From contig NZ_CP031747.1 in assembly GCF_005311025.1 (NCBI RefSeq), positions 1 through 64,000 on the forward strand: a stretch of 64,000 nt of DNA, given 5' to 3'. This document shows, in pieces, positions 26,845-36,420 of the stretch. This DNA comes from Alcaligenes faecalis. GTDB taxonomy: Bacteria; Pseudomonadota; Gammaproteobacteria; Burkholderiales; Burkholderiaceae_B. Numbering within the stretch: the stretch's first letter is position 1; each line of letters begins with the position of its first letter. A model generated the notes under the pieces. The model had not been told where the DNA came from, ran no database searches, and was given only the letters and a program-made list of their open reading frames with translations. The translations under genes were made by a program, and so were the position numbers.

Positions 26845-28299
26845 ATGAAGAAAAGTACAGGGCTGGTCACACTGGTTGTCGTGTTAGCGGCCGCATACGG
26901 CGGTTCGACCTGGTACACCGGTAAGAAAACTGAAGCGCTGGTGGGTGAGAAAGTGGCCCAGTTCAATACCCTGGCTGCCGAGCAGATGCAGCAAATGGGC
27001 ATGAGCGAGTCGGTCGTCATGAACGTGGTGGACTACCAACGTGGCGTATTTTCCTCTACTGCTCGTTACACCATCACCATCAAGCCTTCCGACGCTGAAG
27101 AGAAGCCTCTGGAGCTGACTTTTGATGACAAGATCAGCCATGGCCCGCTGCCTATGTCGGCAATGGCTCTGGGTAACTTCACCCCTGTTGCCGCCTTGTC
27201 GCACAGCACTCTGGTCAAGACCAAAGACACCGAAGGCTGGTACAAGCTGACGGGCGACAAGACCCCTTTGTGGGCGGACAGCCTGGTCGGTTTTGACGGT
27301 GCCGTGGACTCCAATGTGCATTTTGAAGCCATCAAGCACCAAGGCGACGAAGTCAAAGTAGACTTCAGCGGCGGTCAATTGCGCACCAAAGCCGGTGGCA
27401 AGAGCAAAGATATTGTTGTGACCGGCAGCTTCCCCAAGCTGTTTGTTGATGACATCAGCGCAGATCCCTTGAAGCTGGAAGCCTCCAACTTCGTGGTGGA
27501 CTTCAAGCAAGACGGTGACATCAATGTCAGCGGCACCCAGGTCGGCAAGCTGAGCGTCGATGACGTCAAGATGCAATCTGCCGAGACCGATGGTATTACT
27601 TTCAAGCAGATCGCCATCAATTCCGATGCGGTCACCAAAGACTCCGTCAGTGATACCAAGGTTGTTTACGCGCTGACTGATCTGGTGTTTGAAGACAAGG
27701 TCAAGCTGGGTTCGGTTGAGCTGTCGATGAACTTTGACCGCGTTTACGCACCTGCAATCTCCGCCCTGTCCAAGCTGATTTCCGATTCCAATCTGCAAAA
27801 CGATATGGACTCGGTAGATGGCCCAACGGCTCAGAAGATGATGGAACTGGTGCTGCAGGCGCTGGAGCACAAACCTGTGCTGCGTGTTGAGCCTCTGCGT
27901 TGGTACACCGCCGCTGGCGAGTCCAAAGCCACACTGCGTATGGACTTCCAAAAGCCCAATGCGACCTTGCAAGAGCTGCAAACCAGTCCTGAAATGTGGA
28001 TCGAAGCCATTCCTGCTGCTCAGCTGGATGTTCTGATTTCCAAGCCCATGCTGCGTGGCCTGGCTGCCGAGATGGACAAGGCTGAAGGCCTGTCGCCTGA
28101 AGAAGGCAATGCTGCCATGCTGGACATGATTCTGGATGCGGCTGTCGCTCCTTACGCCGAATCCAATATGGTCAAGAATGACGAGAACGGCATTTCCACG
28201 GCCATCAAGTACGACGGCAAGGATCGCGTGTTCGACATCAACGGCCAGCGTTTCACTTCCGAGCAATTGCTTGGTCTGGTCCTGATGGGCATGATGTAA
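26845..28299 (+). CDS. YdgA-like DUF945 family protein
   Basis: A 484-residue protein with an N-terminal hydrophobic anchor (LVTLVVVLAAAYGGSTWYTG, about residues 6-25), then a long periplasmic or envelope part rich in beta-strand-like segments. It matches the DUF945/YdgA family, whose function is unknown. Full length, single gene, followed by a strong terminator. Confidence 0.85.
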   Translation: MKKSTGLVTLVVVLAAAYGGSTWYTGKKTEALVGEKVAQFNTLAAEQMQQMGMSESVVMNVVDYQRGVFSSTARYTITIKPSDAEEKPLELTFDDKISHGPLPMSAMALGNFTPVAALSHSTLVKTKDTEGWYKLTGDKTPLWADSLVGFDGAVDSNVHFEAIKHQGDEVKVDFSGGQLRTKAGGKSKDIVVTGSFPKLFVDDISADPLKLEASNFVVDFKQDGDINVSGTQVGKLSVDDVKMQSAETDGITFKQIAINSDAVTKDSVSDTKVVYALTDLVFEDKVKLGSVELSMNFDRVYAPAISALSKLISDSNLQNDMDSVDGPTAQKMMELVLQALEHKPVLRVEPLRWYTAAGESKATLRMDFQKPNATLQELQTSPEMWIEAIPAAQLDVLISKPMLRGLAAEMDKAEGLSPEEGNAAMLDMILDAAVAPYAESNMVKNDENGISTAIKYDGKDRVFDINGQRFTSEQLLGLVLMGMM

Positions 28300-28322
28300 T
28301 TCGTCTGGGCCTGGTCCAGCGT

Positions 28323-28354
28323 AAAGCCCACCGAAGTTCGGTGGGCTTTTTTTT
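28323..28354 (+). terminator. Rho-independent terminator after the DUF945 gene
   Basis: A 13-bp perfect inverted repeat (AAAGCCCACCGAA with TTCGGTGGGCTTT) with a short loop runs into a T-tract, about 25 bases after the stop. Confidence 0.93.
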
Positions 28355-28389
28355 ACTGTCGGGCCGTCCCAAGGCTCGGCGCCCCCGGT

Positions 28390-28521
28390 AAAAAGCCCCC
28401 TTGGGGATGAGCCTGGACACACAGTAGTCCATTGCGGACTGCTGTGTGCCTGGCGAATCCGAGCGGCATGCAAGCCGCGAGGTGGAGCGCAAGCCGAAGG
28501 CGCAGCGTGGGGGCCTTTTTT
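28390..28521 (+). other. Multi-hairpin element upstream of yciH
   Basis: Outer arms AAAAAGCCCCC (28390-28400) and GGGGGCCTTTTTT (28509-28521) enclose three hairpins: a 13-bp stem with one G-U pair and an ATTGC loop (28418-28448), GCGGC/GCCGC (28463-28478), and GCGC/GCGC (28487-28503). The right outer arm ends in six T, so the outer helix could terminate transcription. It lies 29 bases before the yciH start. Confidence 0.55.
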
Positions 28522-28549
28522 ATTTAATCAGCGAAGGGAGCCAGATTTT

Positions 28550-28927
28550 ATGGCCAGCTTATCGGATCAGCTGTCTCGGCTGGTGTACAGCACGGAACAA
28601 GGGCGTATGTGTCCTGATTGCGGGCAGCCACAAAAGCAATGTCGTTGCGAGGAAAATCGGCGCGAGCAAAGCCTGTCTCAGACTCAGGGGCCGGTGCGCT
28701 TGAGTCTGGAAACCAAAGGGCGAAAAGGGAAGGGAGTGACCGTGGTAACGGGCCTGGTGATGCCCGAGGAGCAGCTCAAGGCGCTGGTCAAGGAACTGAA
28801 GAACGCCTGTGGAGCGGGCGGGACGCTGAAAGAGGGAACGCTGGAGATTCAGGGCGATCATCGAGCCGTTGTGCAGGCTCGCCTGGAACACAACGGCTTG
28901 ACGGTCAAGCGGGTCGGCAGACCCTGA
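28550..28927 (+). CDS. yciH: SUI1/YciH-family translation initiation factor
   Basis: A 125-residue protein. The N-terminal part has a CPDCGQPQKQCRC cysteine cluster (about residues 21-33) and the C-terminal SUI1 domain shows RKGKGVTVVTGL, GAGGTLKEGTLEIQGDH. It is related to eukaryotic eIF1; bacterial YciH lowers initiation from poor start sites under stress. Full length, and preceded by the structured element at 28390-28521, which may affect its expression. Confidence 0.92.
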   Translation: MASLSDQLSRLVYSTEQGRMCPDCGQPQKQCRCEENRREQSLSQTQGPVRLSLETKGRKGKGVTVVTGLVMPEEQLKALVKELKNACGAGGTLKEGTLEIQGDHRAVVQARLEHNGLTVKRVGRP

Positions 28928-28934
28928 CAGGAAT

Positions 28935-29705
28935 TTAGAAGCTGTAGCCCAAGCCTACGCCACCAAAGACGCTGCTTTTCTTCTCGACTAGCGGGCTGTC
29001 TTTGGCTTCTTCACCCAAGGTGTTCACGCCCAGCAGACCTTGCAGGGACCAGCTTTCGCTGATCTTGTGGGTGTACTGGCCGTACAAGGCATAAGAGCGC
29101 AAACCAGCGTCAGGGCGGTAGGTGCGCAGTTGTCCATTGCTGCCAGCAGCTTCATGCGACTTCACGCCAAAATAGGTGCGCATGGCTTTTTCGTTGGACC
29201 ATTTCAATTCGGCACCCAGCGAGAAGCTGCTGTCCTGATCGTTCCAGAGGCGGTAGCTCAAATCCAGAACGGCCGTGGCGCCATAACCGCTTTTCAGTGC
29301 CTGGTAGTAGCTGCCTTCAATCTTGGCATTGCCCAGTTGGTAAGCAGTAAATACACCCAGATTGCCGTGACGATCAATATCATCAGTTCCGTACAGGCGG
29401 TCGGCATCACCGGATTTACGGGCACGGGCCAGAGCGGCGTAAGTACCGATAGTCCAGTTGTCTGTCAGATTGGTTTGCAGACCGATGGCAGGCATGCCTG
29501 CTTTGGGGGCCAGGAAAAAGTGGCCGTTACGGTGCGAGAGCAGAGGGTAGAAACGGCCGTCGTAGCTGTCAGCCCCTTCGTACTTGGGGGCAAAGCCAAC
29601 ACCGACACCCACGGTAGTTTGCTGTGCAAGTGCCTGGCTGGTTCCTAAAGCACATAAAGCCAGTAAAAGGCAGGGACGCAGAGCAGAACGGACGAGGGTG
29701 GGCAT
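28935..29705 (-). CDS. MipA/OmpV-family outer membrane protein
   Basis: A 256-residue outer membrane beta-barrel. The signal peptide (about residues 1-27) ends in TSQALAQ; alternating hydrophobic strands follow, and the protein ends in GVGLGYSF with the terminal Phe that directs barrel assembly. MipA proteins scaffold murein synthesis enzymes in E. coli, but many members are of unknown role or affect antibiotic uptake. Convergent with yciH at 7 bases. Confidence 0.88.
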   Translation of the reverse strand: MPTLVRSALRPCLLLALCALGTSQALAQQTTVGVGVGFAPKYEGADSYDGRFYPLLSHRNGHFFLAPKAGMPAIGLQTNLTDNWTIGTYAALARARKSGDADRLYGTDDIDRHGNLGVFTAYQLGNAKIEGSYYQALKSGYGATAVLDLSYRLWNDQDSSFSLGAELKWSNEKAMRTYFGVKSHEAAGSNGQLRTYRPDAGLRSYALYGQYTHKISESWSLQGLLGVNTLGEEAKDSPLVEKKSSVFGGVGLGYSF

Positions 29706-29836
29706 GACGGATTCCTTGTGATACGGGTAAAAACAGGCCCGCTTGTCGCGAGCTTAGCTATCGTATCAAGGTTTGGGCGGGGGCAGGCAGAATCATGACC
29801 GGCCAGTATGGTCTGTTGTTCTGGCCCTACACCCCA

Positions 29837-30139
29837 TCAGGCTCGAATGTAAATCCAGTTTTCCGTCTGTAGTTTCACCAGGGCGGTGATGGCCCCTTGC
29901 TCCAAGGTTTGGAAGCGTTCTGGCGCACTGAGGGACTGATTGCGCAGTGTGTTGGGGCACAGGTAGGTGTAGGCGTCGCAATCGTGTTCCGCGCCTTCTA
30001 CGCAGGCTTTAACGGCCTGCGCATTGGCGATGATGCGAATCTGGGCATCCGGTATGTCCTTGAGCAAGTTGCGCGCATTGCTGCGGGCACGCTCCAGGGC
30101 ATGGGTGGTGGGGGCATGCAAGAGAACACGAGTACTCAT
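29837..30139 (-). CDS. DsrE-family protein
   Basis: A 100-residue cytoplasmic protein of the DsrE/DsrF-like fold, with VLLHAPTTHALERARSNARNLL at the N-terminus and CPNTLRNQSL at the position where DsrE-family proteins often carry a sulfur-binding Cys. The role is unknown; relatives handle sulfur transfer. It lies 21 bases after dsbG and is probably in the same unit. Confidence 0.75.
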   Translation of the reverse strand: MSTRVLLHAPTTHALERARSNARNLLKDIPDAQIRIIANAQAVKACVEGAEHDCDAYTYLCPNTLRNQSLSAPERFQTLEQGAITALVKLQTENWIYIRA

Positions 30140-30160
30140 GAATAAATGTCCTGCTTGAAA

Positions 30161-30934
30161 TTAGCGTGGGCCAAAAACGCGTTCGGTAATGTCGGGTGAA
30201 GCGCCGGTCTGCATTTGAATGCGACCTTGCTCATCTTGCCAGACCATGGCGGGGGTGGCACGCAAATCCCAGCCCATCATCAGATCTTCATTACGGGTCA
30301 GATCGGCTTCAATATCGCTGGGCACACTGTCCAGGCCTTTCACACCGGCACTGCGATCTTTCAGCATGGCCAAAGAGTGCTCGTTCAAGGCCTTGGTGGG
30401 ATCCTTGGCAGCCAGGATGGCGGCCGATTTCAGGCTGCTGCTGGGGGCCAGAATGCCCACCATGACGTGGCGCAGCTGTACTTTGCCGGACTCAACCCAG
30501 GGGCGAGCCATTTGCCAGAACTGCATGCAGTAAGGGCAATTCGGGTCGGTAAACACGTAGACCACGCGTGGCGCCTTGTCGTCGCCATCCTTGATCCAGC
30601 GGGATTTTTCCAGCTTGCCCAGCATGTCCTTGGCAATGGCGGGTTGCACCAGTTCGTCCAGACCGGCCGGGCGTACCTCTTCACCCTTGGCATCGATCAT
30701 GGTGCCCACCATCATGTGCTGCCCGTCGGGCAGGTTATAGATGGCCAATGCGCGATTCCCGCTATACGCACCCCAGGCTTTCAGGCCACCGGGAGCATCA
30801 AATTCGCCCACAATGGATAGCCCTTGCTCTTCCAGGGCCTTCAGGGCAGCGGGGCGATCGGCGGCTTGGACGACGGTGCTGGCGCACAGTAAACCGGCCA
30901 AGGCAAGACGGATCGAAAAAGAGGAAAGCGGCAT
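30161..30934 (-). CDS. dsbG: Thiol:disulfide interchange protein DsbG
   Basis: A 257-residue periplasmic protein. A signal peptide (about residues 1-24, ending VVQA) precedes an N-terminal dimerisation domain and a thioredoxin domain with the active site FTDPNCPYCMQFW (CPYC, as in DsbG). DsbG protects single cysteines of periplasmic proteins from over-oxidation and is kept reduced by DsbD. A second conserved segment, LRATPAMVWQDEQGRIQ, has the cis-Pro loop (TP). No dsbD is in the window. Confidence 0.92.
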   Translation of the reverse strand: MPLSSFSIRLALAGLLCASTVVQAADRPAALKALEEQGLSIVGEFDAPGGLKAWGAYSGNRALAIYNLPDGQHMMVGTMIDAKGEEVRPAGLDELVQPAIAKDMLGKLEKSRWIKDGDDKAPRVVYVFTDPNCPYCMQFWQMARPWVESGKVQLRHVMVGILAPSSSLKSAAILAAKDPTKALNEHSLAMLKDRSAGVKGLDSVPSDIEADLTRNEDLMMGWDLRATPAMVWQDEQGRIQMQTGASPDITERVFGPR

Positions 30935-31002
30935 GGTGGTTAATCCTGCAAAACAGTCGGTGAATGTATATATCCAAAAAATATATACTAAGATCCAAAT
31001 GG

Positions 31003-31046
31003 AATAAAAGAATGGGACTAGACCTTGCCTGGATAGTTCCCCATTC
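31003..31046 (-). terminator. Terminator of the yebC-maf operon
   Basis: On the minus strand GAATGGG pairs with CCCATTC and an inner ACTA with TAGT (one side bulged by two bases), followed by TCTTTTATT. It lies about 40 bases past the maf stop. Confidence 0.65.
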
Positions 31047-31084
31047 CTGTTCTGATCAGGTTGTTTCTCTGTATTAGCCGGTCT

Positions 31085-31696
31085 TTAGGCGCGGATCTTC
31101 AGATTGGCCAGTTCCAGCAAGCGGTAGGTTTCGTGAACAGGCAAGCCCATTACGCCGGTATAGCTGCCACTCAAGTGGCTGATAAAAGCACCGCCCAGAC
31201 CTTGAATGCCATAGGCTCCCGCTTTACCCATAGGCTCGCCGCTGGCGCAGTATTCCGCAATTTCTTGTTCGTTCAGCGTTTTGAAGCTGACTTCGCTGAT
31301 GCTGATACTTTCAAACTCCACACCACCTACGCCCAGGGACAAGGCGGTCATCACTTTGTGACGGCGGCCCGAGAGCTCGCGCAAGATGCGTGCGGCATCG
31401 GCCAGATCAGCAGGTTTGCCAAATATGGTCTCGTCCATGCAGACCGTGGTGTCGGCACTCAAAATAGCGCGCTCCTGATCCAGACTGCTGTCCTGTGCTC
31501 GCCATTCCAGGGCGCGCAGCAGCTTGTCGCGGGCCGTGCGACGGACATAATCCAGCACCGCTTCCTGTTCCAGACGCGGTTCATCCTCGCCCGGAGGGCT
31601 GGGCACATGCAGGATTTCATGAGTGATCTGGATGCTGTTGAGCAGATCGTGGCGACGTGGACTGGCTGAGGCCAGATAGATGGGCTGAAAAGGCAT
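31085..31696 (-). CDS. maf: Maf-family nucleoside triphosphate pyrophosphatase
   Basis: A 203-residue house-cleaning enzyme. The signature LASASPRRHDLL opens it; ADTTVCMDETIFGKP holds the catalytic Asp, and LSGRRHKVMTALSL fits the YhdE (dTTP/UTP) subgroup better than the YceF (7-methyl-GTP) subgroup. It prevents modified nucleotides entering nucleic acids. Last gene of the yebC-purD-hemF-nadD-rsfS-rlmH-maf run, 24 bases after rlmH. Confidence 0.93.
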   Translation of the reverse strand: MPFQPIYLASASPRRHDLLNSIQITHEILHVPSPPGEDEPRLEQEAVLDYVRRTARDKLLRALEWRAQDSSLDQERAILSADTTVCMDETIFGKPADLADAARILRELSGRRHKVMTALSLGVGGVEFESISISEVSFKTLNEQEIAEYCASGEPMGKAGAYGIQGLGGAFISHLSGSYTGVMGLPVHETYRLLELANLKIRA

Positions 31697-31720
31697 AAGA
31701 AACCAGGACTAAAAGAAGGT

Positions 31721-32191
31721 TCAGGCGCGGTGGTAAGGATGCCCGGTCATGACGGACCAGGCGCGATACAGTTGCTCGGCCAGAAAGATACGTACCAAGG
31801 GGTGGGGCAGGGTCAGGGAGGACAGACGCAACATGCCGTGGCAGCTTTGCTTGAGTGCCGCATCCAGTCCGTCCGGGCCACCGACCAGAATGGCAATATC
31901 CTGACCGCTGCTGCGCCAACGCTCCAGCTCCTGAGCCAGCTTGACGGTGGTCAGGTCCTTGCCGCGTTCGTCCAGGGCGATGCGCATCGCCTGGGCGGGA
32001 ATGGCCGCTTCAATGCGTTTGGCCTCGGCCTGCATCATCTGGGCAGGCGTCTTGCCGCTGGTACGGGGTTCGGCCTTGATTTCGCGCAGCTCGATGGCGC
32101 AGTCCTGGGGCATGCGGCGAGCATATTCCTGCCAGCCTTGTTCCACCCAGTCGGGCATGCGCTGACCTACCGCGATGACAATGAGTTTCAT
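31721..32191 (-). CDS. rlmH: 23S rRNA (pseudouridine1915-N3)-methyltransferase
   Basis: A 156-residue SPOUT methyltransferase beginning [15 protein letters not shown]. The knot region carries LVGGPDGL and [23 protein letters not shown], and the protein ends in YHR plus one residue, as usual. It methylates pseudouridine 1915 of 23S rRNA in the 70S ribosome. The ATG giving MKLIV was chosen as the family start. Lies after rsfS, its usual partner. Confidence 0.96.
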   Translation of the reverse strand: MKLIVIAVGQRMPDWVEQGWQEYARRMPQDCAIELREIKAEPRTSGKTPAQMMQAEAKRIEAAIPAQAMRIALDERGKDLTTVKLAQELERWRSSGQDIAILVGGPDGLDAALKQSCHGMLRLSSLTLPHPLVRIFLAEQLYRAWSVMTGHPYHRA

Positions 32192-32264
32192 GAAATGTCG
32201 TAAAAGAAAAAAGGCCGCATCGTAAGCTGCGGCCCGGGTATTGCCGACAGGACAGAGGAAGGGT

Positions 32265-32669
32265 TTAGTCTTCGTCTTCGTCGGCGCTGGCAAAAAAGCC
32301 AGCCGGTGGAACCTGGCGCGATTGCGGCAGCAGTTCCACTTCGACAGGGCGCTCGCCCCAAAGTTCTTCCAGGTTGTAGTACTGGCGGATGGCCGGCTGC
32401 ATGCAATGCACCACGATGTCACCCAAATCCAGCAACACCCATTCGCCGGTGTCCTCGCCTTCATGGGCCAGGACTTCGACCTTGTTTTGGCGGGCCTTGT
32501 CAAACACGCTCTGGGCCAGAGCGCGGGTTTGCCGGTTGGAAGTACCACTGGCAATGACCACACGATCGAACAGGCCGGTCATGTGGGTAGTGCTAAAGAC
32601 CTTGATGTCTTGAGCTTTGACGTCCTCGAGGGCATCGATGACGAGTCGTTGAAGTGTTTCTATATTCAT
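32265..32669 (-). CDS. rsfS: Ribosomal silencing factor
   Basis: A 134-residue RsfS/YbeB protein that binds L14 and blocks subunit joining when nutrients are scarce. Core motifs [13 protein letters not shown] and [25 protein letters not shown] are intact; the tail is acidic (ADEDED). Lies 8 bases after nadD, the standard nadD-rsfS-rlmH order. Confidence 0.96.
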   Translation of the reverse strand: MNIETLQRLVIDALEDVKAQDIKVFSTTHMTGLFDRVVIASGTSNRQTRALAQSVFDKARQNKVEVLAHEGEDTGEWVLLDLGDIVVHCMQPAIRQYYNLEELWGERPVEVELLPQSRQVPPAGFFASADEDED

Positions 32670-32677
32670 AAAAAGAA

Positions 32678-33295
32678 CTATACAGGGCGCGCCTGTGGGT
32701 GGGAAAGATAGAGCCGTTTTTTGTCAATGTATTGAGCGACTTCTTCCGGGACCAGGGCGGTGATGTTGTCACCGCGCTGCACTCGCTCCCGAATCTGGGT
32801 GGCCGAGATGTCCATGGGCAGAAAGTCAATCTGATGCAAACGGCGCTGAAGTCGACTCAGTTCCTGCTGCAAGGCGACGGGCGTCTCCAAAGGACTGCCG
32901 GGGCGCTGGGCAACAGCCAGTTCGACGTATTCAAGAATTTCTTGCCAGTCGTTCCAGCTGCAAAAATTATGCAGTTGGTCGCTGCCTAAAATCCAGTAGT
33001 AGCGCGACCCGGCGGGCAAGCTGCGCACCGTGTCGATGGTGTAGGTTGGGCCACCGCGCTCGATCTCTACGGGGTTGACCTGCAAGCCCGGATGGCTTTG
33101 GGCGGCCAGCTCGGCCATGACCAAACGATCCTGGGTGCTGGCACCCAAGGCGTCGCGTTGCCAGGGCTGGGCAGCGGGCAGCAACTGAACCTGGTCCAGC
33201 TGCAGCTGGTCGAACGCGGCAAGCGCCAGCGCCACATGAGCTTTATGGATGGGGTCGAAACTGCCACCCAGGAGCCCGACACGCTTTAAATCCAT
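32678..33295 (-). CDS. nadD: Nicotinate-nucleotide adenylyltransferase
   Basis: A 205-residue nucleotidyltransferase that makes nicotinate adenine dinucleotide in NAD synthesis. The ATP-binding [11 protein letters not shown] and the late [13 protein letters not shown] motif are both present. Its start overlaps the hemF stop by 10 bases, so the two are translationally linked. Confidence 0.95.
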   Translation of the reverse strand: MDLKRVGLLGGSFDPIHKAHVALALAAFDQLQLDQVQLLPAAQPWQRDALGASTQDRLVMAELAAQSHPGLQVNPVEIERGGPTYTIDTVRSLPAGSRYYWILGSDQLHNFCSWNDWQEILEYVELAVAQRPGSPLETPVALQQELSRLQRRLHQIDFLPMDISATQIRERVQRGDNITALVPEEVAQYIDKKRLYLSHPQARPV

Positions 33296-34191
33296 TCGCG
33301 AGGCACCAGGTATTGCGCCAGGGCCGCTTCTGGCGTACCGGGTTCAGGCGACCAGTTGTAGCGCCAGTTCGCCTGGGGTGGCATGGACAATAGGATGGAT
33401 TCCGTACGCCCACCTGATTGCAGGCCAAACAGGGTGCCACGGTCAAAGACCAGATTGAATTCGACATAGCGGCCGCGACGAATGGCCTGGAAGTCACGGT
33501 GCGCCTGGGTGTATTCCTGATCCATGCGGGCACGCACGATAGGTGCATAGGCATCGGTAAAGGAATTGCCCACGGAGCGGGTCAGGGCGAAGCTGGCTTC
33601 AAAGCCGGGCTCGTTCAGGTCGTCGTAGAAAATGCCGCCAATGCCACGGGTCTCGTTGCGGTGCTTCAGATAAAAATATTCGTCGCACCAGCGCTTGTAG
33701 CGCGGGTAGTAATCCGCACCGTGCGGCGCCAGCGCATCGTGGCACACCTGGTGGAAATGGCGGGCATCGTCTTCGTGCAGGTAGTAGGGCGTCAAGTCCA
33801 GACCGCCACCAAACCAGAACACATCCTCTTGATCCGCTGTTTGGGCCTGGGCCACAAACATGCGCACATTCATGTGCGTGGTGGGCACAAAGGGATTGCG
33901 CGGGTGAATCACCAGCGAAACACCCATGGCCTCCCAGGGGCGTCCAGCCAGTTCGGGGCGGTGGGCGCTGGCCGACGGAGGTAGGGTGTGGCCTTTGACA
34001 TGGCTGAACAGAACGGCCGCCCGTTCAAAAACAGGGCCGTTCTCCAGCAGGCGGGACAAACCGCCGCCGCCTTCTGGACGATCCCACTGGTCCGACTCGA
34101 AAGGCGTGCCATCCAGCTGCTCCAGAGTGTCCACGATGTGGCTTTGCAACTGACGGAAATAAGCCTGGACGGTATCAATGGGTAAAGACAT
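33286..34191 (-). CDS. hemF: Coproporphyrinogen III oxidase, aerobic
   Basis: A 301-residue oxygen-dependent enzyme converting coproporphyrinogen III to protoporphyrinogen IX. Motifs [19 protein letters not shown] and [11 protein letters not shown] are intact. The ATG giving MSLPIDTVQ is preferred over a TTG 21 bases upstream because it matches family starts. In this organism HemF would feed the oxygen-independent HemJ found near the left end. Confidence 0.95.
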   Translation of the reverse strand: MSLPIDTVQAYFRQLQSHIVDTLEQLDGTPFESDQWDRPEGGGGLSRLLENGPVFERAAVLFSHVKGHTLPPSASAHRPELAGRPWEAMGVSLVIHPRNPFVPTTHMNVRMFVAQAQTADQEDVFWFGGGLDLTPYYLHEDDARHFHQVCHDALAPHGADYYPRYKRWCDEYFYLKHRNETRGIGGIFYDDLNEPGFEASFALTRSVGNSFTDAYAPIVRARMDQEYTQAHRDFQAIRRGRYVEFNLVFDRGTLFGLQSGGRTESILLSMPPQANWRYNWSPEPGTPEAALAQYLVPREWI

Positions 34192-34212
34192 GAAAAGACC
34201 TTGCTGCGACAA

Positions 34213-35502
34213 TCAGGATTCACTGCTGGGCAGAGCGCGCCAGCCGATATCGGTGCGAAATTGCTTGCCGTCGAAATGCGTTTGGGAAATGGCCTCGTAG
34301 GCGGCTTCCTGAGCGCGACGGATGGAGTCGGCCATAGCGGTGACACACAATACACGACCACCTGTGGTGACCACGGTGCCGTCTTTCATCTGCGTGCCTG
34401 CATGGAAGGTGATGCACTCGTCGGTGTCTTTCGCAAATTGCGTGATGGCATCACCAGTACGAGGCTCTTCGGGGTAATTGGCCGCGGCCAGTACCACGCC
34501 AATGGCGGTACGACGATCCCATTCGATGGTGGCCTCGTCCAGCTTGCCAGCCAGAGCCAGTTCGAAGGTTTCGGTCAGATCGCTCTTGATGCGCATCATG
34601 ATGGGCTGGGTTTCAGGGTCGCCCATGCGGCAGTTGAATTCCAGCACCTTGATAGGGCGGGTAGCGTCCGGGCCATCGTCAATCATCACGCCTGCGTACA
34701 GAAAGCCGGAGTAGGGCAAGCCTTCCTTGGCCATGCCTTGCATGGTGGGGTGAATGACTTCGCGCATGATGCGGTTATGCAGCGTGGGGCTGACGATAGG
34801 GGCGGGGGAGTAAGCACCCATGCCGCCCGTGTTCGGACCCTGATCGCCGTCTTTCAGGCGTTTGTGGTCCTGGCTGGTGGCCATGGGCAGCACATTCTTG
34901 CCGTCACACATCACGATGAAGCTGGCTTCTTCGCCGGTCAGGCATTCTTCCACGACCACGCGGGCACCGGCGGCACCAAAGCGGCCATCGCCCAGAATGT
35001 CGTCAATGGCGCCCAATGCTTCTTCCAGCGTGGTGGCCACAATCACGCCCTTGCCAGCGGCCAGGCCATCGGCCTTGACCACAATGGGAGCGCCTTGCTG
35101 ACGGATGTAATCCTTGGCGGCGTCCGGATCGGTAAAGGTCGCGTAGGCTGCCGTCGGGATGTTGTGGCGCACCATGAAGGCTTTGGCGTAGTCCTTGGAG
35201 CTTTCCAGCTGCGCGGCAGCCTGGGTGGGACCAAAGATTTTCAGACCGGCCGCACGGAAGGCGTCCACAATGCCGGCGGCCAGCGGTGCTTCCGGGCCGA
35301 CGACAGTGAAGGCAATTTTTTCTTGCTTCACAAAGGCAATCAGTTCCTGGATATCGGTGATGGCCAGGTTTTCAATACGTTCGGCACGCGCGGTACCGCC
35401 ATTGCCCGGGGCAACGTAGACAGTCTGCACGCGTGCAGATTGGGCCAGGCGCCATGCCAAGGCGTGTTCACGGCCGCCGCTGCCGACAACAAGTAGCTTC
35501 AT
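34213..35502 (-). CDS. purD: Phosphoribosylamine-glycine ligase
   Basis: A 429-residue ATP-grasp ligase, second step of de novo purine synthesis. The start MKLLVVGSGGREHALAWRL is typical; FGPTQAAAQLESSKDYAK, VVEECLTGEEASF and EFNCRMGDPETQ are conserved ATP-grasp blocks. Full length. Between yebC (47-base gap) and hemF in the same direction. Confidence 0.97.
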   Translation of the reverse strand: MKLLVVGSGGREHALAWRLAQSARVQTVYVAPGNGGTARAERIENLAITDIQELIAFVKQEKIAFTVVGPEAPLAAGIVDAFRAAGLKIFGPTQAAAQLESSKDYAKAFMVRHNIPTAAYATFTDPDAAKDYIRQQGAPIVVKADGLAAGKGVIVATTLEEALGAIDDILGDGRFGAAGARVVVEECLTGEEASFIVMCDGKNVLPMATSQDHKRLKDGDQGPNTGGMGAYSPAPIVSPTLHNRIMREVIHPTMQGMAKEGLPYSGFLYAGVMIDDGPDATRPIKVLEFNCRMGDPETQPIMMRIKSDLTETFELALAGKLDEATIEWDRRTAIGVVLAAANYPEEPRTGDAITQFAKDTDECITFHAGTQMKDGTVVTTGGRVLCVTAMADSIRRAQEAAYEAISQTHFDGKQFRTDIGWRALPSSES

Positions 35503-35549
35503 AGTGATGAGTCGGGCAGGGCCCGCAAAGAGGAGTTTTCAGAAATAGC

Positions 35550-36281
35550 TTATTCGGCTTCGTCCATGACGGCGGTGGTGTAGACCTCTTGGACATCGTC
35601 CAGGCCTTCCAGTGCGTCCAGAAGTTTTTGCATCTTGACGGCATCGTCGCCGCTCAGTTCGGTTTCGTTCAGGGCTTTCATGACCACGCCTTCCACTTCA
35701 GGCGTCAGGCCAGCGGCCTGGAACGCGGCTTGCACAGCCGGGTAGTCCGTAGGAGCGCACAGCACTTCGATCAGGCCTTCTTCGTCGGTCACGATATCGT
35801 CGGCACCAGCTTCCAGGCCGATTTCCATAATCGTGTCTTCCGAAGTGCCCGGAGCGAACAGAAACTGACCGCAGTGGCGGAATTGAAACACGACCGAGCC
35901 ATCCAGACCCAGATTGCCGCCATTTTTTGTAAAGGCGTGACGCACATCCGAGACCGTGCGCTGACGGTTGTCGGTCATGCAGTCCACAATCACGGCCGCG
36001 CCGTTAATACCGTAGCCTTCGTAGCGAATTTCTTCGTAGTTGGCATCGTCCGCGCCGCCTGCGCCGCGCTGGATGGCGCGCAGAATGTTGTCTTTGGGCA
36101 TATTGGCAGCGGTTGCCTTGTCCCAGGCCATGCGCAAACGTGGGTTGGACTCGGGGTCAGGGCCGCCGGCACGTGCGGCCACGGTGACCTCACGAATGAT
36201 CTTGGTCCAAAGTTTGCCCCGTTTTGCGTCTTGACGACCTTTACGGTGCTGAATATTCGCCCATTTACTATGTCCGGCCAT
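35550..36281 (-). CDS. yebC: YebC/PmpR-family protein
   Basis: A 243-residue protein beginning [23 protein letters not shown], the family hallmark. Members were first described as transcriptional regulators (PmpR) and some act on ribosomes stalled at proline stretches. First gene of the run ending at maf. Confidence 0.95.
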   Translation of the reverse strand: MAGHSKWANIQHRKGRQDAKRGKLWTKIIREVTVAARAGGPDPESNPRLRMAWDKATAANMPKDNILRAIQRGAGGADDANYEEIRYEGYGINGAAVIVDCMTDNRQRTVSDVRHAFTKNGGNLGLDGSVVFQFRHCGQFLFAPGTSEDTIMEIGLEAGADDIVTDEEGLIEVLCAPTDYPAVQAAFQAAGLTPEVEGVVMKALNETELSGDDAVKMQKLLDALEGLDDVQEVYTTAVMDEAE

Positions 36282-36420
36282 AAAGTATTACCAATTCAGT
36301 AGACTACGTTCAAAGAAAAACAGATCTATTTTAACCTGTCTGCGCGACAAGGCCCGAGCTTGGGCGAAAGTCGCTAGAATCTAGGCACTTGGCATTCTAT
36401 CCGGAAGAGAACAAACAATC

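Noticed and set aside
26884-28473. 529-codon open frame opposite the DUF945 gene
   Set aside because: Antisense shadow; runs through a strong terminator and has no ribosome binding site.
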